53,844 nucleotides of DNA, taken from contig JAGWUH010000025.1 in assembly GCA_028868535.1 (NCBI GenBank), positions 1-53,844 on the forward strand, in the 5' to 3' direction. Under the pieces are notes generated by a model. That model had not been told where the DNA came from and ran no database searches. It saw nothing but the letters and a program-made list of their open reading frames with translations. Positions 48,292 to 53,844 of this stretch are shown here, in pieces. Numbering within the stretch: position 1 is the first letter of the stretch; every line of letters begins with the position of its first letter. Source of the stretch: Sphingomonadales bacterium (lineage in GTDB: Bacteria; Pseudomonadota; Alphaproteobacteria; Sphingomonadales; Sphingomonadaceae). A program made the position numbers and the translations under genes.

Positions 48292-50472
48292 TCAGAACGT
48301 ATAGGCCAGCCCGACGCCGATCTCGTGCAGCGGGATGAACTTGACGCTGTCGCCGCGCACGTTCGGCACGTAGTCGGTGCGATAGTCGGCATCGGTGACG
48401 TTGTTGCCGAACACCGAGTAGGTGACCTGGTTCTTCGTCCAGGCCAGCCGGAAGTTCACCACCGCATATCCGGCCTCGGGCGAATAGTTGCCCGGCTGCC
48501 AGTAGAACTTCGATGTGTAAGACGTGTTGACCGAGCCGCTGAAGCGCCCGCCGGCCAGGTCGGCGTCGTATGACAGGCGCAGGTTCGCGGTCACCTCGGG
48601 GGTGCGCACGGTGCGGCTGCCCGATGCGTTGAACGGCCGCACCGTCGTCCCCACCACCCCGTCGAACGGCACCGCATAGGCGGCCGGCGCCAGCGGCACC
48701 GTGACCTGCGCGGTGGTGAACGCCTCGTACTTCGCGGTCGGCTCCCAGCTCAGCCCCGCGCCGAACGAGAAGCCGCCGCCGAGGTTGCCGTCGGCGGTGA
48801 ACTCCAGCCCGCGCATCTTGGCGCTGGCGGCGTTGCTCAGCGTCAGTTGCAGCGTCGGCGGCGTGCCCGCGTACGAGTACGAGCTGACCTGGATGTCCCT
48901 GTACTTGTAGGCATAGCCGGCCAGCGTCAGGTTGATCCCCGCCACCCGCGCCTTGGCGCCGATCTCGAACGCGGTCACCTTTTCCGGCGCCACCGGCAGG
49001 TTCAGCGCCGAATAGGCGTTGTAGACCCCGCTCTTGAAGCCGGTGCTGGCAGAGAAATAGACGTTGGCGTCGGGCGCCACGTCATAGCGCACCACCGCGC
49101 GCCAGGTCGCGCTGTTCCAGGTCGTCTTCGCGTCGGTCTGGGGCGCCGCGGTGTTGACCAGGTTCTGCCAGTGGAACGTCTTGGTTTCCGAGTTGTAGCG
49201 CACGCCGCCGGTCACGTGCAGCTTCTCGGCCAGGTTCAGCGTCACCTCGCCGAAGCCGGCGATCGAGCTGGTCTTCATGTGGTTGGTGAAGTTGGACACG
49301 ATCGTCCCGGTCGCGGCATCGCCGGAAATCGTGCGGAAATAGGGGTTGGCGGCCCAGGAGTCATAGAGATAGGCGCCCGCGATCCAGGTCAGCATCCCGG
49401 TCGAGGGGCCGGACAGGGTCAGTTCCTCGCTCAGGCTGTCCTGGTACTGCGACAGCTGGTTCGAGCCGATCGGCTGGTTGGTGCGGTCGGTATCGGATTG
49501 CGAATTGACCGCGACGTGGCGATAGCCGGTGATCGACCGCACGGTCAGCGCCGGGCTCGCCTCCCAGCTCATGTCGAGGCTGGTGCCCCAGCCGCGCACG
49601 CGCGCCATCGGCGGGGTCGATCCGGCGTTGGTGTAGGGGGCATTGGCGATGGTCCCGGGCACCAGCGGGAACGGGTTGGCGCCGTCCTTGACGTCGCTGA
49701 TGAACACCGCGTTGTTCTGCTGCCGCCAGACGTCGCCCGCCAGCAGCGCGGAAAACTTGCCCGACGGCTTGTACAGCAGCTTGGCGCGGATCACGTAGTT
49801 GTCCGGCGCGCCGTACCACTGCCCGGCATTGCCGGCGGTGCCCTTGATGAAGCCGCGGCCCTTGCGATACGTCGCGCTGACCAGGCCGGCGACGGTGTCC
49901 GACAGGCCGCCGGTGACATAGCCGCTGAACCGGCCCTCGCGGTAGTGGAAGCCATAGTCGGCGCTGACGTTGCCCGATGTCGTGAACGACGGCCGCCGCG
50001 TGACGATGCGGATCGCGCCGCCGGTGGCGTTGCGGCCGTACAGCGTGCCCTGCGGTCCCTTCAGCACCTCGACCCGCTCGATGTCGGAAAGGTCGAAGAA
50101 CCCGGCGATCGGCGTGCCGATCGAGACGTCGTCGAGATAGACCGCGACGTTGGTCTCGTCGCCCGGCGAGGTACCGGTGGACTGGATGCCGCGGATCACC
50201 GGCAGGAAGCCGAAGCCGTTGTTGACGGTGACGATCCCCGGCGCCGCCTGCGCCAGCGCGATCGTCGAGTTGATCCCGGTCTTGACCATCACGTCGCCCT
50301 GCATCGCCGTGATTGACATCGGCACGTCGATCAGCCGCTCGCTGCGCTTCTGCGCGGTGACGACGATCTCGCCGTCGTTCGCGGCGGCGGCGGGCTCGCC
50401 CTGGGCGGCGGCCAGCGCCGGATGCGGCATCGCGGCGCCCGCCAGCAAGGCGGCGACAATCAGGTTGCGCAT
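48292..50472 (-). CDS. TonB-dependent outer-membrane receptor 3
   Basis: This 726-aa receptor has a signal peptide (MRNLIVAALLAGAAMPHPALA), a TonB-box-like EIVVTAQKRSERLIDVP, and a plug with VIRGIQ and VEVLKGPQGTLYGRNATGGAI. The barrel ends in EIGVGLAYTF. It has the same architecture as receptors 1 and 2 but is shorter and clearly different in sequence. GGGAG precedes ATG 50472 by about ten bases. The AT-rich region upstream (50580-50640) probably contains its promoter and holds two 10-bp palindromes. Three receptors within 10 kb point to import of one or more related large substrates. Confidence 0.92.
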   Translation of the reverse strand: MRNLIVAALLAGAAMPHPALAAAQGEPAAAANDGEIVVTAQKRSERLIDVPMSITAMQGDVMVKTGINSTIALAQAAPGIVTVNNGFGFLPVIRGIQSTGTSPGDETNVAVYLDDVSIGTPIAGFFDLSDIERVEVLKGPQGTLYGRNATGGAIRIVTRRPSFTTSGNVSADYGFHYREGRFSGYVTGGLSDTVAGLVSATYRKGRGFIKGTAGNAGQWYGAPDNYVIRAKLLYKPSGKFSALLAGDVWRQQNNAVFISDVKDGANPFPLVPGTIANAPYTNAGSTPPMARVRGWGTSLDMSWEASPALTVRSITGYRHVAVNSQSDTDRTNQPIGSNQLSQYQDSLSEELTLSGPSTGMLTWIAGAYLYDSWAANPYFRTISGDAATGTIVSNFTNHMKTSSIAGFGEVTLNLAEKLHVTGGVRYNSETKTFHWQNLVNTAAPQTDAKTTWNSATWRAVVRYDVAPDANVYFSASTGFKSGVYNAYSALNLPVAPEKVTAFEIGAKARVAGINLTLAGYAYKYRDIQVSSYSYAGTPPTLQLTLSNAASAKMRGLEFTADGNLGGGFSFGAGLSWEPTAKYEAFTTAQVTVPLAPAAYAVPFDGVVGTTVRPFNASGSRTVRTPEVTANLRLSYDADLAGGRFSGSVNTSYTSKFYWQPGNYSPEAGYAVVNFRLAWTKNQVTYSVFGNNVTDADYRTDYVPNVRGDSVKFIPLHEIGVGLAYTF

Positions 50473-50617
50473 GGTGTCTTACTCCCTGTCCTGGTCCGGG
50501 ACCTGTTCTCGGCCCTGTTCGCGGCGACACCCCGGCACGCATCCGGGGGCGCCGGCGTCCGTTTGCAACGACAGCCCGGTGAAGTCCATATAAAATGGGC
50601 TATTAAGTATTATTACG

Positions 50618-50644
50618 ACAGCGCTGTTGAAAATTGTCCGGACA
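50618..50644. promoter_or_regulatory. Two adjacent 10-bp palindromes upstream of TonB receptor 3
   Basis: ACAGCGCTGT (50618-50627) and TGTCCGGACA (50635-50644) are both perfect palindromes with centres 17 bases apart. They lie in the AT-rich stretch between receptor 3 and a divergent small gene, about 150-170 bases from the receptor start. An operator role is possible but unproven. Confidence 0.35.
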
Positions 50645-50739
50645 GGAATCTTTTTTCGCCGGGGCTGCATCCACCGGCCGCGCTCGCCCCGTCATGTCCG
50701 TTGAAAGCCTCCCCGCCGCGAGCCTGAAGGAACCGGACC

Positions 50740-50886
50740 ATGACCACGCACCCACCCCGCACCGCCACCCTGGCGACCCTGCTGGTCGTCACCCTGCTGG
50801 CGCTCAACCTGCCGCTGCTTCCCGGCCTCGCGGCGGCCCGGCCGCTCGCGGACGCGCTCGCCCTGCCGGCGCCATCCCGCGCCTGA
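50740..50886 (+). CDS. Small membrane or secreted peptide (48 aa)
   Basis: This short open frame encodes 48 residues: a brief basic start (MTTHPPRTA), a hydrophobic helix of about 20 residues (LATLLVVTLLALNLPLLPGL) and an Ala/Pro-rich tail. AAGGA eight bases before the ATG supports translation. It lies 67 bases before the gene for a two-helix membrane protein in the same direction. No homologous family is recognised. It could be a small membrane peptide, but a chance open frame in GC-rich DNA cannot be excluded. Confidence 0.42.
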   Translation: MTTHPPRTATLATLLVVTLLALNLPLLPGLAAARPLADALALPAPSRA

Positions 50887-50953
50887 CCGCCCGCCATTTC
50901 CTTTCCTCCCGTCCTCTGAAACAACCGCCTGACCCCAACCGGAGCCGCACCCC

Positions 50954-51448
50954 ATGACGACAACGACCGCCGCGAACACAGCCCCCGCCATCCTCCCGCC
51001 GCCGCCGCTGCCGCCGACCCCCCCTCCGGTCGCCGGCACCGGCGCCGAACTCGAATCGGTGCGCATCGCCGACAGCTTCTTCTCCTCGGTCGACGGCGCG
51101 CTCGTCGCGCTGGTGTTCATCGTCGCGCTCACGCTGATCGCCCGCGTGGTCAAGGCGGTCATGCTCCACGCGACGATCCGCAAGGCGATCGAGAGCGACA
51201 GCCCCCACGCCGCGGAGATGATCGCCCGGCTCAACCAGCCCGCGGTTTCGCGCCGGCGCCCCGGCGGCGACGGTCGCGCCGGCATCGTCCTCACCGCGAT
51301 CGGCCTGGCCATGGCCGCGTTCGGCGCGCTCACCGGCCAGCAGGAAACCCTCGCATCGGCGGTGTTCCCCCTGTTCGTCGGCATCGGCCTTCTGATCCAC
51401 CTGCGCCTGTCCACCCGCGCCGCGCGGCGGGACGAAGACGCTGCCTGA
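50954..51448 (+). CDS. Membrane protein of unknown function upstream of an ECF sigma factor
   Basis: This 164-aa protein begins with a Pro-rich segment (residues about 12-27). Two membrane-spanning segments follow (about 45-65 and 110-150, possibly a hairpin), with a soluble loop containing SPHAAEMIARLNQP between them. It resembles small DUF proteins found before ECF sigma genes, but I do not recognise the family firmly. Its stop overlaps the start region of the sigma factor, implying translational coupling, and the third gene of the set also encodes a membrane protein. It may be a sensor or anti-sigma component. Confidence 0.68.
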   Translation: MTTTTAANTAPAILPPPPLPPTPPPVAGTGAELESVRIADSFFSSVDGALVALVFIVALTLIARVVKAVMLHATIRKAIESDSPHAAEMIARLNQPAVSRRRPGGDGRAGIVLTAIGLAMAAFGALTGQQETLASAVFPLFVGIGLLIHLRLSTRAARRDEDAA

Positions 51449-51980
51449 CCAGCCCGATCCCGATCTCGCGCGCGCCGTCGCGGCCGGGGACAAGGCGGCA
51501 TTCGCCGTCCTCGTCCGCCGCCACGAACGGACGTTGCGCGCTTTCCTCGTCCGCCTTGCCGGCGCGCAGGCGGCGGACGAACTCGCGCAGGAGACGTTCC
51601 TGCGCGCCTGGCTCCGCGCCGCCGACTATCGCGGGGAAGGGGCCTATGCGGGCTGGCTCTACCGCATCGGCTGGCGGCTCCACTGCGACCACGCCCGCAA
51701 GTCCGCCCGCCGCGCCGCGCTGGCGCCGCCCGGCACCGCGACGGAATGCGCGACGGAACCCGGGGCGCTGCCCGCGCTCGACGCTGCCCTCGATGCGCGC
51801 CGCGTGCTGGCCACGCTCGACGATCGCACCCGCGCCGCGCTGATCCTCTGCGACGGCCACGGCGTCAGCCACGCCGAGGCGGCCGAAATCCTCGACCTGC
51901 CGCTGGGCACCCTGAAATCGCTCGTCCACCGCGCCAGGCAACGCCTGCGCGCCGCGTTCGGCGATGGAGAACCGACATGA
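51441..51980 (+). CDS. ECF-type RNA polymerase sigma factor
   Basis: This alternative sigma factor is about 179 aa if translated from CTG 51441. Region 2 includes AVAAGDKAAFAVLVRRHERTL, AADELAQETFLRAW and YRGEGAYAGWLYRI; region 4 holds LDDRTRAALILCDGHGVSHAEAAEILDLPLGTLKSLVHRARQRL. No ATG, GTG or TTG lies between the in-frame stop at 51393 and TTG 51534, and starting at 51534 would remove much of region 2.1. Thus either CTG is used, coupled to the preceding gene whose stop overlaps it by eight bases, or a frameshift joins the two. It overlaps the next gene by ATGA. Confidence 0.8.
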   Translation: MPDQPDPDLARAVAAGDKAAFAVLVRRHERTLRAFLVRLAGAQAADELAQETFLRAWLRAADYRGEGAYAGWLYRIGWRLHCDHARKSARRAALAPPGTATECATEPGALPALDAALDARRVLATLDDRTRAALILCDGHGVSHAEAAEILDLPLGTLKSLVHRARQRLRAAFGDGEPT

Positions 51981-52357
51981 CCGACCGCGATCGCTGGCTC
52001 GCCGAAGAACTGGCCCCGCCCGCCCGCCCGGCCGACGACGCCTTCGTCGCCGCCACCCTGGCCCGGGTCGAACGGGCCGAGCAGCGCGCGGAGTCCGCCG
52101 CCGCCGCCCGCCAGGCGCAAGCGCGCCGCTTCGCCGCCACCCGCCGCCGCCTGCTGCGCGACGCGCTCGCCCAGCTCGCCGCGCTCGCCGCGCTCGTCGC
52201 CGGCCTGGCCGGCCTGTCGCGCCTCCCGGCGCTGGCCACGTTCCAGGCGCTGTCGCCCGGTGTGATCGCCCCGCCGCTGGTGCTGCTGCTGGGCCTCTGG
52301 GCCTTTGCCAGCGGCCTGTTCGATCCCCTCCGCGATCTTCGCGATCCCGCCGCCTGA
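51977..52357 (+). CDS. Probable membrane anti-sigma partner of the ECF sigma factor
   Basis: This 126-aa protein starts with TDRDRWLAEELAPPARPADDAFVAATLARVE, similar to N-termini of proteins encoded after ECF sigma genes. A charged coiled-coil-like region (35-60) leads to two hydrophobic segments (about 66-85 and 95-115). The start overlaps the sigma stop (ATGA). Its position and topology suggest a membrane-bound anti-sigma factor, but no canonical zinc-binding anti-sigma motif (HxxxCxxC) is visible. Function inferred from context. Confidence 0.65.
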   Translation: MTDRDRWLAEELAPPARPADDAFVAATLARVERAEQRAESAAAARQAQARRFAATRRRLLRDALAQLAALAALVAGLAGLSRLPALATFQALSPGVIAPPLVLLLGLWAFASGLFDPLRDLRDPAA

Positions 52358-52425
52358 ACCGATTGCAACCCCGCGCCCGCTGCGCGACAAGCGCCGCGAA
52401 ATCGTTTCAGCCGAAGGAATTGCCG

Positions 52426-53181
52426 ATGTCCTCCACCACCCCCGCGCGGGTCGCCCTCGTCACCGGCGCCGCCCGCGGCCTTGGCCGCTGCATTGCCGAG
52501 GCGCTCGCCGCCCAGGGCAACGCGCTGCTGCTGGTCGACGTGCTCGCGGACCGGCTCGAGGATACCCGCGCCGCGCTCGCCGCCACCGGCGCGACCGTCG
52601 CCGTCCACGCCGCGGACATCTCGGTGCGCGCCCATTGCGTCGCCGCGGTCGAGGCCGCCGTCGCCACGTTCGGCCGGCTCGACGTGCTCGTCAACGCCGC
52701 CGGGCTGATGCGCTTCAACCACGCGGTCGACGTGCCGGAGGATGAGTTCTGGCGCATCATGCAGGTCAACGCCGCCGCGCCGCTGTGGTTTTGCCAGGCG
52801 GCGATCCCCCACCTGCTCGAAACCCACGGCAACATCGTCAACGTGCTGTCGCAGAGCGCGCTGATGGGCACCAGCTACATCGTGCCCTATTCGATGTCCA
52901 AGGCCGCCGCGATGCAGCTCACCAAGTCGCTGGCGATCGAATACATCGACGCGCCGATCCGCATCAACGCCGTCGCCCCCGGCTCGATGATGACCGAGAT
53001 CGCCGCCGAGGCGAGCTTCCCCGCCGGCATCGATCGCGACAAGATGCGCCGCTATTCGGGGGAGCGTCCGGTCGCCGATCCGGCCGAGGTCGCGGCCGTC
53101 GTCGCCTTCATCGCGTCGCCCGCCGCCAGCGTCGTCCACGGCGCCATCTGGACCGCCGACGGCGGCGTCACCGTCGGCTGA
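52426..53181 (+). CDS. SDR family NAD(P)-dependent oxidoreductase
   Basis: This classical short-chain dehydrogenase of 251 aa has TGAARGLGR (cofactor), VLVNAAGL, the catalytic YSMSK (YxxxK), the PGSMMTE segment and a C-terminal VHGAIWTADGGVTVG. Length and motifs are standard for the 3-ketoacyl-ACP reductase-like or sugar/alcohol dehydrogenase group. AAGGA seven bases before ATG 52426 gives the start. It is preceded by the sigma/anti-sigma genes and may belong to their regulon or to the nearby catabolic region. It is followed by a hairpin shared with the convergent TonB-like gene. Confidence 0.9.
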   Translation: MSSTTPARVALVTGAARGLGRCIAEALAAQGNALLLVDVLADRLEDTRAALAATGATVAVHAADISVRAHCVAAVEAAVATFGRLDVLVNAAGLMRFNHAVDVPEDEFWRIMQVNAAAPLWFCQAAIPHLLETHGNIVNVLSQSALMGTSYIVPYSMSKAAAMQLTKSLAIEYIDAPIRINAVAPGSMMTEIAAEASFPAGIDRDKMRRYSGERPVADPAEVAAVVAFIASPAASVVHGAIWTADGGVTVG

Positions 53182-53193
53182 GGGCAATGCAAA

Positions 53194-53217
53194 AGGGGGC
53201 CGGTCTCCCGGCCCCCT
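53194..53217. terminator. Bidirectional terminator between SDR and TonB-like genes
   Basis: AGGGGGCCGG (53194-53203) and CCGGCCCCCT (53208-53217) form a perfect 10-bp stem with a 4-base loop. On the minus strand it is followed by TTTT, on the plus strand by a weaker T-containing stretch. It lies between convergent genes. Confidence 0.8.
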
Positions 53218-53245
53218 CGATGTTTGCAGGCGTGGGACGCCCGGT

Positions 53246-53596
53246 TCAGATCAGCTTCCAGGTCAGCGGCAGCGTCACCGCGGTCGCGCCGCCCGGCGGC
53301 ACCGGCAGGCTGCCCGCCTTGGTCGGCAGCGCCAGCGCCTCGCGGTCCAGCGTCGGCGAGCCCGATCCGGCGACCAGCTCGGTCCGCTGCACCGACCCGT
53401 CGGCGCCGACATAGACCTTGACTTTCGCGGTCCCTTCCTCGCCGCGCATCTGCGCGGTGCGCGGGTAGGTCTGCTTCGAGGCGATGATGCGCGCCACCTG
53501 TCGGCTCCAGTCGGCCGACTGGGAGAAAGCGGGGGCGGCGGTGAGGGCCAGGGCCGACATCCCGATCAGGGCAGTGCGGCAGATCGACTTGAGCAT
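53246..53596 (-). CDS. Small exported TonB C-terminal-domain protein
   Basis: This 116-aa protein has a signal peptide (MLKSICRTALIGMSALALTAAPAFS) and a TonB C-terminal-like domain. YPRTAQMRGEEGTAKVKVYVGADGSV and LDREALALP follow the TonB pattern of the periplasmic domain. It lacks the cytoplasmic membrane anchor and Pro-rich spacer of a full TonB. It may be a stand-alone periplasmic domain that interacts with receptor TonB boxes or with the envelope. GGGAG about eight bases before ATG 53596 supports the start. The 146 bases upstream are unusually AT-rich and probably carry its promoter. Confidence 0.75.
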   Translation of the reverse strand: MLKSICRTALIGMSALALTAAPAFSQSADWSRQVARIIASKQTYPRTAQMRGEEGTAKVKVYVGADGSVQRTELVAGSGSPTLDREALALPTKAGSLPVPPGGATAVTLPLTWKLI

Positions 53597-53742
53597 AGAG
53601 GAATCTCCCAACAGAATGACCAAATGCGAAGTCAGGGTAAAACTTCGATTATACTGATAACAATCGATGATTAAGTCCTGCTGATCTTTCGTGGTTCAGG
53701 AAAACATCTTCGCGGATACGCACCTGTACCTAAATTTTCGGA

Positions 53743-53844
53743 TCAGAACTCCGACCAGTCGTCCTCGTCCACCTTCAGCGCCGCGCTGCCGTGGAACGCG
53801 GCCGGGGCAGGGGCGGGCGCCGCCATTGCCGGGGCCGCCGGCCG
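53743..53844 (-). CDS. C-terminal end of a probable methyl-accepting chemotaxis protein (partial)
   Basis: Only the last 33 codons and the stop are inside the window; the gene enters from the right edge. A Pro/Ala-rich tail leads to AALKVDEDDWSEF, the acidic-aromatic C-terminus seen in many alphaproteobacterial chemoreceptors, where the tail recruits CheR/CheB. The remainder, including the signalling hairpin, is missing, so the identification rests on the tail alone. Confidence 0.55.
   Translation of the reverse strand, partial: RPAAPAMAAPAPAPAAFHGSAALKVDEDDWSEF

Noticed and set aside
1..53844. Insertion sequences, transposases, integrases or phage genes
   Set aside because: No transposase, recombinase or phage motif was seen in any convincing reading frame, despite the accessory character of the cytochrome and catabolic regions.

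Overview
The window is about 54 kb of GC-rich DNA from an alphaproteobacterium, most likely a sphingomonad (Sphingomonadaceae, Novosphingobium/Sphingomonas-like). Supporting signs are three large TonB-dependent receptors, a PEPxxWA-CTERM surface protein, an HWE-family histidine kinase and a DUF2889 protein near catabolic genes. Genus level is inference. Genes are densely packed with many 1-4 nt start/stop overlaps; no gap without a gene exceeds 300 bases. Both ends cut genes: the 3' end of secA on the left and the C-terminus of a probable chemotaxis receptor on the right.

Layout. 0-6.5 kb: SecA C-terminus, a 147-bp imperfect palindrome, the AmmeMemoRadiSam pair (AmrS radical SAM enzyme and a fused Memo/AMMECR1 protein), an old-yellow-enzyme/SDR operon and a double PilZ protein. 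6.6-12.5 kb: LacI-type regulator, HWE sensor kinase, PEP-CTERM protein, an AMP phosphorylase-like/PRPP synthetase pair and a small secreted protein. 12.5-19.6 kb (minus strand): an OmpR-type two-component system, a b561-type cytochrome with a long acidic insertion, a membrane-tethered LuxR-type regulator, a P-type cation ATPase and an AI-2E-family permease.

19.6-34.2 kb is the most unusual part and looks like one redox system. On the minus strand, in order of transcription, are a membrane b-type cytochrome with two bis-His pairs, a 24-CXXCH cytochrome, a 35-CXXCH cytochrome made of near-identical 279-bp tandem repeats, a SPOR-TPR-beta-barrel outer-membrane protein, and CcmF, CcmG, CcmH plus a 57-aa CcmI-like membrane stub. 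Divergently on the plus strand lie a CcmI-like TPR protein, a membrane-anchored ferredoxin-flavoprotein with a rearranged reductase fold, and a response regulator with Glu at the phosphoacceptor position. Together they could form an electron conduit from the inner membrane across the periplasm and through the outer membrane, encoded with part of its own haem-attachment machinery. Electron direction and external partner cannot be read from sequence.

34.2-37.6 kb: an acetyltransferase, tRNA-Asn(GUU), NAD kinase and a degenerate-GGDEF/EAL protein. 37.7-53.2 kb: an accessory catabolic region with enoyl-CoA hydratase, a double acyl-CoA dehydrogenase, two SDR dehydrogenases, three TonB-dependent receptors and a DUF2889 protein, plus an ECF sigma factor with a probable membrane partner. 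This suggests uptake and beta-oxidation-like breakdown of a bulky lipophilic substrate (inference). A TonB-domain protein and the chemoreceptor end close the window.
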